Translations under genes and position numbers: made by a program | Part shown: piece by piece, positions 1 to 8,491 of the stretch | Position numbering within the stretch: position 1 is the first letter of the stretch | Layout of the letters: each line of letters begins with the position of its first letter | Assembly (NCBI GenBank): GCA_023015935.1 | Contig: JALKAY010000001.1 | Location: 558,874 to 622,873, forward strand | Reading direction: 5' to 3' | From: Flavobacteriaceae bacterium F08102 | Lineage (GTDB): Bacteria > Bacteroidota > Bacteroidia > Flavobacteriales > Flavobacteriaceae | Length of the DNA stretch: 64,000 nucleotides | Notes under the pieces: model-generated | Told to the model about the DNA's origin: nothing | Seen by the model: only the letters and a program-made list of their open reading frames with translations | Databases searched by the model: none

Positions 1-340
1 TTTTTACCTCCTCAATTACATATCCTGTTTCTTCTAAGGTTTCTTTTTTAATACATTTTTCAGGTAAATCACCATCCAACAATCCAGCGGGTACCTCTAT
101 CATCATTCCGTCCTTATGTCCATTTAAATACGTAGGCATTCTAAATTGTTTGGTTAAAATAACCTTTCTGTCATTTTTATTATACAACAAAATAGCCGCA
201 CCATTTCCTTTATTATATACTTCTCTATTTTGATTTATCCACAATCCATCAGACATTTTATAATCAAAATTTACCTTATTAAGTATGTACCAATCATCTG
301 ATAAATTTTTAGTCTGTATGTTTTTAACTCTTGGATTCAT
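1..340 (-). CDS. nudK: NudK-like NUDIX hydrolase, partial (C-terminus off the left edge)
   Basis: I translated the minus strand from the ATG at 340 down to base 2, giving about 113 residues without a stop, so the 3' end lies outside the window. The NUDIX signature is present as GLLDGDLPE followed by CIKKE and ETGY. This closely follows the pattern of E. coli NudK (GDP-mannose pyrophosphatase), as does the upstream REVYNKGNGAAILLYN stretch. NudK-family enzymes hydrolyse GDP-mannose and related sugar nucleotides using Mg2+ bound by the glutamates of the box. The gene is followed closely in the same direction by no other gene inside the window, and elaA starts upstream of it with a 1-base gap (elaA stop at 342), so the two are probably co-transcribed. 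Substrate is inferred from family resemblance only; other ADP-sugar or nucleoside diphosphate substrates are possible. Confidence 0.85.
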   Translation of the reverse strand, partial: MNPRVKNIQTKNLSDDWYILNKVNFDYKMSDGLWINQNREVYNKGNGAAILLYNKNDRKVILTKQFRMPTYLNGHKDGMMIEVPAGLLDGDLPEKCIKKETLEETGYVIEEVK

Positions 341-341
341 G

Positions 342-791
342 TTATAGTAAACTATTATTTAACATATACATATGAGGTATTCCATCTTCCAAATAAGGTT
401 CACCTATTTGAAAAAAATCAAAAGATTCATAAAAATTTTGTAAATATGTTTGTGCACCAATTTTGATCGGTACTTTTCCAAATAACCGCTCTATTTCTTT
501 TATAGATTTAGCGAGTAATGCTCTACCTAATTTATTCTTTCTGTTAGATTTTTCAACGACAATTCTTCCAATAGATGCTTCATTATAATAAACCCCTGGT
601 TTAAACAAACGTGCATAAGCAACAATCTTATGATTATGTTTAAAAAACAAATGATAAGCAACCTTATCTTTTCCATCTAAATCTTGAAAAATGCACTGTT
701 GCTCAACCACAAATACGGCATTTCTCAATTGAATAATATCATGAAAATCGGCTGTTGAAAGTTCATTAAAAGAAAGGCAGAACCAGGCCAT
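342..791 (-). CDS. elaA: ElaA-like GNAT N-acetyltransferase
   Basis: This 149-residue protein is full length for the ElaA group of GNAT acetyltransferases. Recognisable segments are LRNAVFVVEQQC near residue 22, YARLFKP near 60, the acyl-CoA-binding region RIVVEKSNRKNKLGRALL near 76-92, and the family-typical C-terminal run GAQTYLQNFYESFDF followed by EDGIPHMYM. GNAT enzymes transfer an acetyl group from acetyl-CoA to an amine, but the substrate of ElaA proteins is not established. It lies 3 bases downstream of rpiB and 1 base upstream of the nudK-like gene, so the three form a tight minus-strand operon. Start at the ATG at 791 gives the usual N-terminus. Confidence 0.85.
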   Translation of the reverse strand: MAWFCLSFNELSTADFHDIIQLRNAVFVVEQQCIFQDLDGKDKVAYHLFFKHNHKIVAYARLFKPGVYYNEASIGRIVVEKSNRKNKLGRALLAKSIKEIERLFGKVPIKIGAQTYLQNFYESFDFFQIGEPYLEDGIPHMYMLNNSLL

Positions 792-794
792 ATA

Positions 795-1223
795 TTAACA
801 AGGTATTTTAGCTACCCTTTTTTGATGACGTCCACCTTCAAATTTAGTAGTAAGAAATATATCTACAAAATTCACAGCTTGATAAGAAGAAACAAAACGC
901 GCGGGAATGCTTAAAACATTTGCATCATTATGTAATCTTGCCAACGCAACCAATTCATTATTCCAACAAAGAGCGGCCCTAATTTTTTGATGTTTATTAG
1001 CGGTCATTTGTGCTCCATTTCCACTACCGCAAATTACAATTCCAAAATCGGCTTTTTTACACGCTACAGCTTCTGCAACTGGATGTACAAAGTCTGGATA
1101 ATCTATACTATCCTCTGAATCAGTTCCAAAATTATGCACTTCAATTCCCTTAGACTCTAAATGCGCAACGATTATCTTTTTATATGCGGTTCCCGCATGA
1201 TCATTACCAATGGCTATTTTCAT
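795..1223 (-). CDS. rpiB: Ribose-5-phosphate isomerase B
   Basis: RpiB interconverts ribose 5-phosphate and ribulose 5-phosphate in the non-oxidative pentose phosphate pathway, in the cytoplasm. The 142-residue length is normal for LacAB/RpiB proteins. Visible motifs are GNDHAG at the N-terminus (phosphate and ring-opening residues D8 and H9) and the catalytic cysteine C65 in VICGSGNGAQM. It is the first gene of the minus-strand rpiB-elaA-nudK operon. A TAAATTTG sequence on the minus strand at 1251-1244 matches the Bacteroidetes -7 consensus and lies about 20 bases before the ATG, although no good -33 element is at the standard distance. Assignment is secure. Confidence 0.95.
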   Translation of the reverse strand: MKIAIGNDHAGTAYKKIIVAHLESKGIEVHNFGTDSEDSIDYPDFVHPVAEAVACKKADFGIVICGSGNGAQMTANKHQKIRAALCWNNELVALARLHNDANVLSIPARFVSSYQAVNFVDIFLTTKFEGGRHQKRVAKIPC

Positions 1224-1390
1224 TTTAATATATTTTCAATGTCCAAATTTACGCTATAAACACAAAAATAGGGCATTGTTAATTAATAAAATTATAACAT
1301 TGATAAATAATACTTTAAGATCTAATAATATTGTTTATAACTTCAAATTAAATTTGATAAAAAAATAACAAAAAATTAAAATTAAAATGC

Positions 1391-1432
1391 AATAGATAAT
1401 TGGTTTTAAATAACCAAAAAAGATTATCTATT
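1391..1432. repeat. Imperfect palindrome (nested inverted repeats)
   Basis: AATAGATAAT (1391-1400) pairs with ATTATCTATT (1423-1432). Inside it TGGTT (1401-1405) pairs with AACCA (1412-1416), leaving a 6-base bulge on the 3' side. A short T-run follows, so it could act as a plus-strand terminator, but no gene ends nearby. An operator or cruciform role is equally possible. Confidence 0.5.
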
Positions 1433-1793
1433 TTTAACTACTTTTTATAAACATTAAAATACCATATTCTTAACTATTTTTTTAAAAACGTTATTCAAAA
1501 AACTTGTGTTTTTAGGTTATTAACAAACTGTTTATAACTGTAATTAATTCCTTGATAATGAACTTTTTTAAATAAGTAAAACTCGACTCATAACATGTTA
1601 ATCAAAATTTAACAATGAAATAAAAAAATATATTTTCACTTTTTTATACCTTCTATTAACATCCTATTATAGACATCAGTTTCTTTTTTAAAATTTTAAA
1701 TAAAATATAATATATACTATATAATTGTTTATAAACTTTTCAAAAATTACAATGGTTAATCTTCTGGTCAACAGTCCTTTTTACCGTATTAAA

Positions 1794-1823
1794 TTGATAT
1801 ATAATTAGAAAATCGTACCTTAG
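1794..1823 (+). promoter_or_regulatory. Bacteroidetes-type promoter for the NHL-repeat gene
   Basis: TTG at 1794-1796 is followed by exactly 19 bases and TACCTTAG at 1816-1823. This matches the Bacteroidetes TTG-N19-TAnnTTTG pattern with one or two departures in the -7 box. It ends 44 bases before the start codon at 1868. Confidence 0.6.
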
Positions 1824-1867
1824 CCCTCTAAAACTATGAAATTAGAAAATTTAAATTCCCCTATGTT

Positions 1868-3163
1868 ATGAAAAAAAATTACTTTTTTATTTTACTAGTA
1901 CTTTGTGTTTTTGTGGGACAAAGTCAAACCATTACCACAGTAGCTGGTAATGGAAATTCCGGCTTTTCGGGCGATGGAGATTTAGCAACCACGGCAAAAT
2001 TAAATTTGCCTTTTAATTTAACGTTTGATAAAGCTGATAATTTATTTATAGCGGATACGTATAATAAAAGTATTCGTAAAATAGATACTGAATCTGGTAT
2101 TATTTCAACGGTTGTAGGAACCGCAGATAAAAATGAAATAAGTGAATTAAATACGCCAACTGGTTTAACGTTTGATAATTACAACAATTTATATATCGCA
2201 GACTTGGCAAATGCTAGAATTAGAAAAGTAAATCTAGATACAGGAAGTTCGATAACCTTAGTTGGAAAAAAATCGGAAACTGTACGACCCAACATTGATG
2301 CTGAATTAGCGGGACCATTTAATGTTGTCTTTGATAAGATTGGTCATTTATATATTTCTAATAATGAAAATAGTAAAGTATCAAAAGTTGATTTTTTTAC
2401 AGGTGAAGTTACTACTATTGCAGGAACTGGTGTTGCAGGATTTTCAGGAGATGGTGGCCCGGCGAATAAAGCTCAATTAGCAAATCCTACTGGTTTAGCG
2501 CTAGATAATAATGGTCATTTATTTATCTCTGACAGTGGTAACGAACGAATTCGTCAAGTAGACTTAAATACTGGAATTATCACAACCATTGCAGGTAATG
2601 GAAGAACGGGATTTTCAGAAGATGGTGTTTTTGCCGTAACAGCAAGTTTGTCAAATCCCTTAGGTTTGGCGGTTGATGTAGTTGGAGATTTGTATTTTGT
2701 AGATAGAAATAATAACATGGTTAGAAAGGTAGATATGACTACAGGTAAATTAACCACTGTTGCAGGTAATGGAAAGCAAGGTTTTTCAGGAGATGGTAGT
2801 TTAGCGACAGAAGCCAAATTATCGAATCCAACAGGACTTGCATTTAATAAATCAGGTGATTTATATATTGTTGATAGAGGAAATAATCGTATTCGTAAAA
2901 TTACTGGATTAATTAAAAGTAGTGAAACCAATATAGCTACCAATATTAAAATTTTTCCTAACCCCAGTATAGATAAAATTAATGTTGAGGTAAGTAATGA
3001 TGTTCAACTCATTGCTGTTGCGTTATATGATTCTTCAGGAACTTTAGTTAAAGTTCCATTGATAAATAATAGTTTAAATGTGTCTAAATTACCTAGAGGT
3101 ATTTACATATTAAAAATTACAACTTCAGAAGGAAGTAGTGAACAAAAAGTAGTATTAGAATAA
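1868..3163 (+). CDS. Secreted NHL-repeat beta-propeller protein with T9SS C-terminal sorting domain
   Basis: The 431-residue product starts with a Sec signal peptide (KKNY followed by a hydrophobic stretch, cleavage near residue 19 after GQSQ). Repeats of about 55 residues follow, carrying the pattern TTVAGNG..GFSGDG, LxNPTGLAFD, LYIADxxNxRIRKVD, typical of NHL-repeat six-bladed propellers. From about residue 355 there is a type A sorting domain of the type IX secretion system: IKIFPNPS, then LPRGIYILKI and a terminal KVVLE. It is therefore probably exported across the outer membrane by T9SS and anchored or released at the surface. NHL propellers usually bind protein, polysaccharide or other ligands; no catalytic residues can be pointed to. 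A good terminator follows. The function beyond secretion is not known. Confidence 0.9.
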   Translation: MKKNYFFILLVLCVFVGQSQTITTVAGNGNSGFSGDGDLATTAKLNLPFNLTFDKADNLFIADTYNKSIRKIDTESGIISTVVGTADKNEISELNTPTGLTFDNYNNLYIADLANARIRKVNLDTGSSITLVGKKSETVRPNIDAELAGPFNVVFDKIGHLYISNNENSKVSKVDFFTGEVTTIAGTGVAGFSGDGGPANKAQLANPTGLALDNNGHLFISDSGNERIRQVDLNTGIITTIAGNGRTGFSEDGVFAVTASLSNPLGLAVDVVGDLYFVDRNNNMVRKVDMTTGKLTTVAGNGKQGFSGDGSLATEAKLSNPTGLAFNKSGDLYIVDRGNNRIRKITGLIKSSETNIATNIKIFPNPSIDKINVEVSNDVQLIAVALYDSSGTLVKVPLINNSLNVSKLPRGIYILKITTSEGSSEQKVVLE

Positions 3164-3182
3164 TACTGCTACATATAAATTG

Positions 3183-3216
3183 AAAAAGCCTCGCTTGTTA
3201 ACGAGGCTTTTTTATT
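3183..3216 (+). terminator. Rho-independent terminator after the NHL-repeat gene
   Basis: AAAAAGCCTCG (3183-3193) pairs with CGAGGCTTTTTT (3202-3213) around an 8-base loop, followed by a T-run. It lies 20 bases after the stop codon. The A-run before the stem means it could work in both directions. Confidence 0.9.
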
Positions 3217-3269
3217 TGGTATAAATTACGTTTTTACGTTAAATTTAGACCATATTAAGTACATAATGA

Positions 3270-5477
3270 ATGTCAAAAAAAAGAAAATTTAATAGAAAGA
3301 AAAAAGGAAATGTTGTTAAAGATTTAACAGCAAAAATCCTAAAAGAATTGAATAAAAAATCAACGCAAAGTTTTAATTATAAGCAAATTGCTGCTAAACT
3401 TGGAATTGAAGATGCGCATGGAAAACAACAAATAATTGAAAAATTAGCAGCGTTAAAAATTGAAAAAAGAGTTGAAGAAGTTGAAATAGGTAAGTTTAAA
3501 ATTATTCAAAATGAGCATTATCATGTGGGTATTTTAGATGTTACGAGTAATAAAAACGCATATTTTATTACTGATGACCTTGAATATGATGTATTTATTC
3601 CTGCCATTAATATTAACAAAGGGTTAGATGGAGATACCGTAAAAGTATATGTATATCGTCGACGAAATAATGATAAATTTGAAGGAGAGGTCGTAGAAAT
3701 ATTAGAACGAGCTAAAGATGAATTTGTTGGCGTATTGCAAATGAGTAAAAATTTTGGATTCGTTATACCGGATAATCAAAAAATGTATGCCGATATTTTT
3801 ATCCCTATAAAAAAAATTGGAGAAGCTAAAGATGGGGATAAGGTTTTAGCAAAAATTACAGATTGGCCAGAAAATTCAAAAAATCCTTTTGGAAAAATTA
3901 AAACAGTTCTAGGTAAACCTGGTGAGCATGATACTGAAATTCATTCTATTCTTTTAGAATATGGTTTGCCCTATGAATTTCCTAAAGAGATTGAAGAATT
4001 AGCCAGTAAAATTGATACGAAAATTTCAAAAGAAGAAATTTCAAAGCGTAGAGATATGCGTTCTACGTTAACGTTTACAATTGATCCAAAAGATGCTAAA
4101 GATTTTGATGATGCATTGTCATTTAAGGTTTTAGACAATGGAAATTATGAAATCGGAATACATATTGCTGATGTTTCTCATTATGTACAACCAGGTACTG
4201 AATTAGAGAATGAAGCATATGAACGAGCAACATCTGTTTATTTAGTAGATAGAGTGGTTCCAATGTTACCCGAAGTTTTATCTAATGGCGTGTGTTCACT
4301 TCGACCAAATGAAGAGAAATTAACATTTTCTGCGGTTTTTGAATTAGACAAGAAGGCCCACGTTGTGAATCAATGGTTTGGGAGAACAGTCACTTATTCT
4401 GATCAACGATTTGCGTATGAAGAAGCACAAGCTATTTTGGAAACTGGATCTGATTTAATTCCGGCCGATGTTTCTTTAACTGGCGAAGAATATAGGGTTT
4501 CTGAAGCTATAGTTGAAGCTACTTTAAAACTAAATGAACTTAGCAAAAAATTACGTAAAAGACGGATAGAACAAGGAGCTATCACTTTTGATAGAGTAGA
4601 GGTTAAATTTAATTTAGATGAAAATGCTGAACCAACCGGAGTTTATTTTAAAGAAGCAAAAGATGCAAATAAATTGATTGAAGAATTTATGTTGCTAGCA
4701 AACCGAAAAGTGGCAGAATTTGTTGGAAAATCTAAATCTGGTGCACCTACTAAAAATACATTTATCTATAGAGTGCACGATGAACCAAATGAGGATAAAT
4801 TAGAAGGTTTAAAAGAAATTATAGGTAAATTTGGATATAAAATTGATACTAAAACACGTACTTCTACTTCAGATTCATTAAATAAATTATTGAAAGATGT
4901 TCATGGAAAAGGCGAGTCTAATCTTATTGAAACATTAGCTATTCGGTCTATGAGTAAAGCCATATATACGACAGAAAATATTGGACATTACGGACTCGCA
5001 TTTGATTATTATAGTCATTTTACTTCACCAATTAGACGCTATCCAGATGTGATGACACATCGCCTTTTGCAGCATTATTTAGATGGAGGTAAATCGCCAG
5101 ATGCAGGACCTTATGAGATAAAGTGTGAACATTCTTCTGAACGTGAAATGATGGCCTCCAAAGCAGAAAGAGATTCTATTAAGTATATGCAAGTTAAATA
5201 TATGCAAAATCATCAGAATCAAGAATTTAAAGGTGTTATTTCTGGAGTTACTGAATGGGGAATATACGTTGAAATTATTGAAAATAAATGTGAAGGAATG
5301 GTAAGGATTCGGGATATTAAAGAAGATTATTATATCTATGATGAAAAGCAATATGCACTTGTAGGACAATCTACAAAGAAATTATTACAGTTAGGAGATG
5401 AGGTTATTGTCAAAGTGAAAAAGACCGATCTAGAACGTAAACATTTAGATTTCTATTTGGTGGAAGAAAAAAATTAA
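3270..5477 (+). CDS. rnr: Ribonuclease R (RNB-family 3'-5' exoribonuclease)
   Basis: RNase R degrades structured RNA processively from the 3' end and takes part in rRNA and tmRNA-linked mRNA quality control in the cytoplasm. The 735-residue protein has a basic N-terminus (SKKRKFNRKKKG), a winged-helix segment (about 20-75), cold-shock domains (GVLQMSKNFGFVIPD near 150-170), the RNB catalytic core with the metal-binding acidic cluster DPKDAKDFDDA near residue 275, the HFTSPIRRYPD motif near 590, and a C-terminal S1 domain (GVISGVTEWGIYVEI near 655). Length and order are normal. A weak TTTG at 3215 and TAAATTTA at 3240 may provide a promoter. The tatA gene follows with a gap and its own -7 box. 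Confidence 0.95.
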   Translation: MSKKRKFNRKKKGNVVKDLTAKILKELNKKSTQSFNYKQIAAKLGIEDAHGKQQIIEKLAALKIEKRVEEVEIGKFKIIQNEHYHVGILDVTSNKNAYFITDDLEYDVFIPAININKGLDGDTVKVYVYRRRNNDKFEGEVVEILERAKDEFVGVLQMSKNFGFVIPDNQKMYADIFIPIKKIGEAKDGDKVLAKITDWPENSKNPFGKIKTVLGKPGEHDTEIHSILLEYGLPYEFPKEIEELASKIDTKISKEEISKRRDMRSTLTFTIDPKDAKDFDDALSFKVLDNGNYEIGIHIADVSHYVQPGTELENEAYERATSVYLVDRVVPMLPEVLSNGVCSLRPNEEKLTFSAVFELDKKAHVVNQWFGRTVTYSDQRFAYEEAQAILETGSDLIPADVSLTGEEYRVSEAIVEATLKLNELSKKLRKRRIEQGAITFDRVEVKFNLDENAEPTGVYFKEAKDANKLIEEFMLLANRKVAEFVGKSKSGAPTKNTFIYRVHDEPNEDKLEGLKEIIGKFGYKIDTKTRTSTSDSLNKLLKDVHGKGESNLIETLAIRSMSKAIYTTENIGHYGLAFDYYSHFTSPIRRYPDVMTHRLLQHYLDGGKSPDAGPYEIKCEHSSEREMMASKAERDSIKYMQVKYMQNHQNQEFKGVISGVTEWGIYVEIIENKCEGMVRIRDIKEDYYIYDEKQYALVGQSTKKLLQLGDEVIVKVKKTDLERKHLDFYLVEEKN

Positions 5478-5532
5478 GCAATTTATAGCGATAAATTTAT
5501 GTTTTCTCAAGATGCTATGAAAAATTAATCAT

Positions 5533-5540
5533 TACCTTTG
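5533..5540 (+). promoter_or_regulatory. -7 promoter box of tatA
   Basis: TACCTTTG is a perfect match to the Bacteroidetes -7 box TAnnTTTG. No clear TTG is present at the -33 position. If used, transcription would begin around 5545, after the first possible ATG (5542), which favours the downstream start at 5560. Confidence 0.6.
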
Positions 5541-5559
5541 TATGGTAAACTTTACTAAA

Positions 5560-5748
5560 ATGATGACATCGATATTTTTATTAGGCATGCCAAGTCCGGC
5601 ATCTTGGATATTAATTCTTGTAGCAATTCTATTGTTATTTGGAGGTAAAAAAATTCCAGAGTTAATGAAAGGTTTAGGTTCTGGTATTAAAGAATTTAAG
5701 GATGCTTCAAAACCTGATGAAGACAATAAAGAAACTGAAAAAAAATAA
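5560..5748 (+). CDS. tatA: Twin-arginine translocase subunit TatA/E
   Basis: TatA is the pore-forming component that exports folded proteins with twin-arginine signals across the inner membrane. The product has one N-terminal membrane segment ([12 protein letters not shown]), the [21 protein letters not shown] hinge and amphipathic helix that define the family, and a short acidic-basic tail, all within about 62 residues. The frame is open from an ATG at 5542, but a -7 box ends at 5540, so I prefer the ATG pair at 5560/5563. It is followed at once by a bidirectional terminator, and no tatC is nearby. The family call is certain; TatA versus TatE is not distinguished. Confidence 0.92.
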   Translation: MMTSIFLLGMPSPASWILILVAILLLFGGKKIPELMKGLGSGIKEFKDASKPDEDNKETEKK

Positions 5749-5756
5749 TTTTTAGA

Positions 5757-5788
5757 ATAAAAAAGACGCCGTTGGCGCCTTTTTTTTA
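5757..5788. terminator. Bidirectional terminator between convergent tatA and the SPFH gene
   Basis: A-run plus GACGCC, loop GTT, GGCGCC and a run of eight T (stem about 5761-5783, one mismatch). On the minus strand it also ends in a T-run, so it can stop transcription of both convergent genes (stops at 5748 and 5792). Confidence 0.9.
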
Positions 5789-5791
5789 AGT

Positions 5792-6736
5792 TTATTCAGT
5801 CTTCTTTTTTTTGGCATTTTTCATGGCTTCACCAATTTGATTACTTGCTGTAAATGAAGCGACCATGTTATTTAACATATCACTACCAGCTTGAGGAGAA
5901 TTGGGTAAAAGAATTAAATTAGAATTCACATGTTCACCAATGGATTGTAAGGTGTCATAGTGTTGAGTTACGACAATTAAGGCAGAGGCTTCTTGAGAAT
6001 TGATTCCTACCTTATTAAGTACTTCTACAGATTCTTCTAAACCTCTGGCAATTTCTCTACGTTGGTCAGCAATACCTTGACCTTGTAAACGCTTGCTTTC
6101 TGCTTCAGCTTTTGCTCTTTCTACGATTAAAATTCTAGCAGCATCTCCTTCGTATTGTGCAGCTACTTTTTCGCGTTCTGACGCATTGATACGATTCATG
6201 GCTACCTTAACCTGTTGATCAGGATCAATATCTGTTACTAAGGTTTTAATAATGTCAAAACCGTAATCTAACATTGCATCTTGTAATTCTGTTTTTACGG
6301 CAATGGCAATATCGTCTTTCTTGACAAAAACATCGTCCAATTTCATTTTAGGAACCTCTGCACGAACTACGTCAAATACATACGAAGTAATTTGATCGTG
6401 AGGATATTCTAATTTATAAAAAGCTTCATAGACCTTATCCCGAAGAATTACGTATTGTACCGAAACTTTTAGTTTTACAAAAACATCATCTAAGGTTTTA
6501 GTTTCAACTATGACGTCTAGTTGTTGAATTTTTAGACTGACTTTTCCCGCAATTTTATCAATAATGGGAATTTTAAATTGAAAACCAGAGTGGGCAATAC
6601 GTTGAAATTTTCCAAATCGTTCTACAATTGCTACCGTTTGTTGTTTAACGATAAAAAATGTTTGAGGAATTAATAAAACAGCAATGATAATAAGGGGAAT
6701 ATACCCTAAATAATTATCTAAATTGACTTCATTCAT
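5792..6736 (-). CDS. SPFH/band 7 (stomatin-like slipin) membrane protein
   Basis: The 314-residue protein has an N-terminal membrane anchor (residues about 12-30, YIPLIIIAVLLIPQTFFIV). It is followed by the band-7 domain starting VKQQTVAIVERFGKFQRI and the conserved stretch ETKTLDDVFVKLKVSVQY. A helical region rich in Ala/Glu with ASEREKVAAQYEGDA and AKAEAESKRLQGQG (about 185-225) is typical of stomatins, QmcA and HflK/C. These proteins form large oligomeric rings in the inner membrane and modulate proteases or membrane microdomains. There is no NfeD partner next to it, which argues for the QmcA/stomatin branch. It is monocistronic, with a TATCTTTA -7-like box upstream on the minus strand near 6770. 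Confidence 0.88.
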   Translation of the reverse strand: MNEVNLDNYLGYIPLIIIAVLLIPQTFFIVKQQTVAIVERFGKFQRIAHSGFQFKIPIIDKIAGKVSLKIQQLDVIVETKTLDDVFVKLKVSVQYVILRDKVYEAFYKLEYPHDQITSYVFDVVRAEVPKMKLDDVFVKKDDIAIAVKTELQDAMLDYGFDIIKTLVTDIDPDQQVKVAMNRINASEREKVAAQYEGDAARILIVERAKAEAESKRLQGQGIADQRREIARGLEESVEVLNKVGINSQEASALIVVTQHYDTLQSIGEHVNSNLILLPNSPQAGSDMLNNMVASFTASNQIGEAMKNAKKKKTE

Positions 6737-6854
6737 ATCTTTATATGATTTATAATAGTGAACCTTAAAGATAATTATAAATTTAGAGTATTGCTTAGCT
6801 AATTGTGAATTTAATATGATAGTTTTCCTCTTATTGAATTAACTAGTATAGTTT

Positions 6855-8429
6855 TTATGAATTACCCAATCGTGTGCAAGCTTTTTTTATGCGTTCAATA
6901 GATTCTGTTTTTCCGAGTAAACTGATAATATCAAAAACATGTGGTCCTTCCATAGCTCCTACAAGGCTTAAACGCAAGGGTTGCATAATTTTACCAAAGC
7001 TGAGTTCTTTGGCTACGATCCATTTTTTTATTTCCGTTTCAATATGTTTTGCATCAAAGGGTGTTATTTTTTCAATAACGGCCATGAGGTTTTTCATTAA
7101 TTCGGTCGTATCTTCTTTCCAAACCTTTGCGGCTGTTTTTTCATTGTAGGTGTCAGGGGCTATAAAAAAGAAGCTACCTAATGAAAGAAAGTCTTTTACA
7201 AAATTGGCACGTTCTTTAATAAGCTCTACTACTTTTTCCATATACATAAGGTCGTCTAAATGTAATCCCTTTGAGCTGAGTGCTTGGTGTGTTGTAGGAT
7301 TAGTTTTCATTAGACTTATGTGTAAATAAAGTAATTTAGCGAGTTCTTTATTATCTATCTTTTGTAGGTATTGATGATTAAACCATTTGGTTTTATCAGG
7401 ATTAAATTTAGCCCCAGATTTACTTACATTTTCCAAACTAAAAGCACGGATTAGTTCAGGTAGACTATAAATTTCTTTTTCTGACCCTTTTCCTTCATTC
7501 CAACCTAAAAGGGCTAGCATATTGACTACAGCTTCACTAAAATACCCTTCTTCTCTATATCCAGTAGCCGACTCACCATTAGAATTCCAAGTAATAGGAA
7601 AAACAGGAAAGCCCATTTTATCTCCATCTCTCTTACTTAATTTTCCTTTTCCAGTGGGTTTTAAAATTAATGGTAAATGCGCGAATTGAGGAACTTCCCA
7701 TCCAAAAGCTTTATAGAGTAAAACGTGTAATGCAAGCGATGGTAACCATTCTTCTCCGCGTATAACATGAGATATTTCCATAAGGTGATCATCAACAATG
7801 TTTGCTAAGTGATAGGTTGGCATTCCATCAGATTTAAACAAAACTTTGTCATCCAATACGGATGTATCAATATGCATCGTACCTCTAATAATATCATGCA
7901 GTTCGAGTTGTTCACTTTCTGGAGATTTAAAACGAATCACATAGGGATCTCCATTGTCAATCCGTTTTTTAACAATATCAGCATCAAGTGAAAGACTATT
8001 TTCTAGTTTTAGTCTATTATGCCAATTGTAAATAAATGTTTTGCCTTTTTCTTCATGGCTTTTACGGTGCATATCTAATTGTTCTGCCGTGTCAAAAGCA
8101 TAATACGCATGACCACGCTCTAACAATGTATTAATGTGTTTTAAATAGATGTCTTTTCGTTCAGATTGACGATACGGACCATATAAATTTTGTTTTTCGG
8201 ATAAGCCTGGCCCTTCATCAAAAGGAATATTGAGCCAATTTAAGGCTTCTATAATATATGCTTCTGCGCCTTCTACATATCTCTTTTGGTCTGTGTCTTC
8301 AATACGTAGTATGAAAGTTCCGTTGTGTTTTTTAGCAAATAAGTAATTGTATAATGCCGTTCGTACTCCTCCTATATGTAAAGGACCTGTTGGGCTTGGG
8401 GCGAATCGTACTCTAACTTTGTTAATCAT
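6855..8429 (-). CDS. gltX: Glutamyl-tRNA synthetase
   Basis: GluRS charges tRNA-Glu with glutamate using ATP. The 524-residue protein carries the class I signature APSPTGPLHIGG (HIGG at 18-21), the family string LRIEDTDQKR near 41-50, IRGEEWLPSLALHVLLY near 223-239, and the KMSKS-type loop as KLSKR at 263-267. An insert of about 35 residues with GFPVFPITWNSNGESATGY follows the KLSKR loop, which I believe is common in Bacteroidetes GluRS. The C-terminal anticodon-binding domain is complete. It starts with the ATG at 8429, divergent from the DUF4175 gene. TATCTTTG on the minus strand at 8454-8447 is a perfect -7 box 17 bases before the start codon. Confidence 0.96.
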   Translation of the reverse strand: MINKVRVRFAPSPTGPLHIGGVRTALYNYLFAKKHNGTFILRIEDTDQKRYVEGAEAYIIEALNWLNIPFDEGPGLSEKQNLYGPYRQSERKDIYLKHINTLLERGHAYYAFDTAEQLDMHRKSHEEKGKTFIYNWHNRLKLENSLSLDADIVKKRIDNGDPYVIRFKSPESEQLELHDIIRGTMHIDTSVLDDKVLFKSDGMPTYHLANIVDDHLMEISHVIRGEEWLPSLALHVLLYKAFGWEVPQFAHLPLILKPTGKGKLSKRDGDKMGFPVFPITWNSNGESATGYREEGYFSEAVVNMLALLGWNEGKGSEKEIYSLPELIRAFSLENVSKSGAKFNPDKTKWFNHQYLQKIDNKELAKLLYLHISLMKTNPTTHQALSSKGLHLDDLMYMEKVVELIKERANFVKDFLSLGSFFFIAPDTYNEKTAAKVWKEDTTELMKNLMAVIEKITPFDAKHIETEIKKWIVAKELSFGKIMQPLRLSLVGAMEGPHVFDIISLLGKTESIERIKKACTRLGNS

Positions 8430-8446
8430 TTTGTTAAATTTGTCGG

Positions 8447-8454
8447 CAAAGATA
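8447..8454 (-). promoter_or_regulatory. -7 promoter box of gltX
   Basis: Minus-strand TATCTTTG, a perfect TAnnTTTG match, ends 17 bases before the gltX ATG at 8429. A standard TTG at -33 is not visible, so the call rests on the -7 box alone. Confidence 0.5.
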
Positions 8455-8491
8455 CTATTTGCCTGTTAAAATAGTATTTTTATAGATTAAT

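Larger units (their letters stand above)
1224..1867. other. AT-rich intergenic gap with DnaA-box-like 9-mers; candidate origin or regulatory region
   Basis: No gene is visible in these 644 bases, which are strongly AT-rich. TGTTTATAA or its reverse complement occurs four times: 1332-1340, 1445-1453 (reverse), 1529-1537 and 1726-1734. Each differs at one position from the DnaA-box consensus TTATNCACA. Genes to the left run leftwards and the next genes run rightwards, so transcription diverges from the gap. An imperfect hairpin lies at 1391-1432 and a plus-strand promoter at 1794-1823. That this is an origin is inference only. Confidence 0.35.

Noticed and set aside
235-243. Perfect DnaA box TTATCCACA
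   Set aside because: It lies within the nudK-like coding frame, and about one such 9-mer is expected by chance in 64 kb of this composition. Kept only as weak support for the origin idea.
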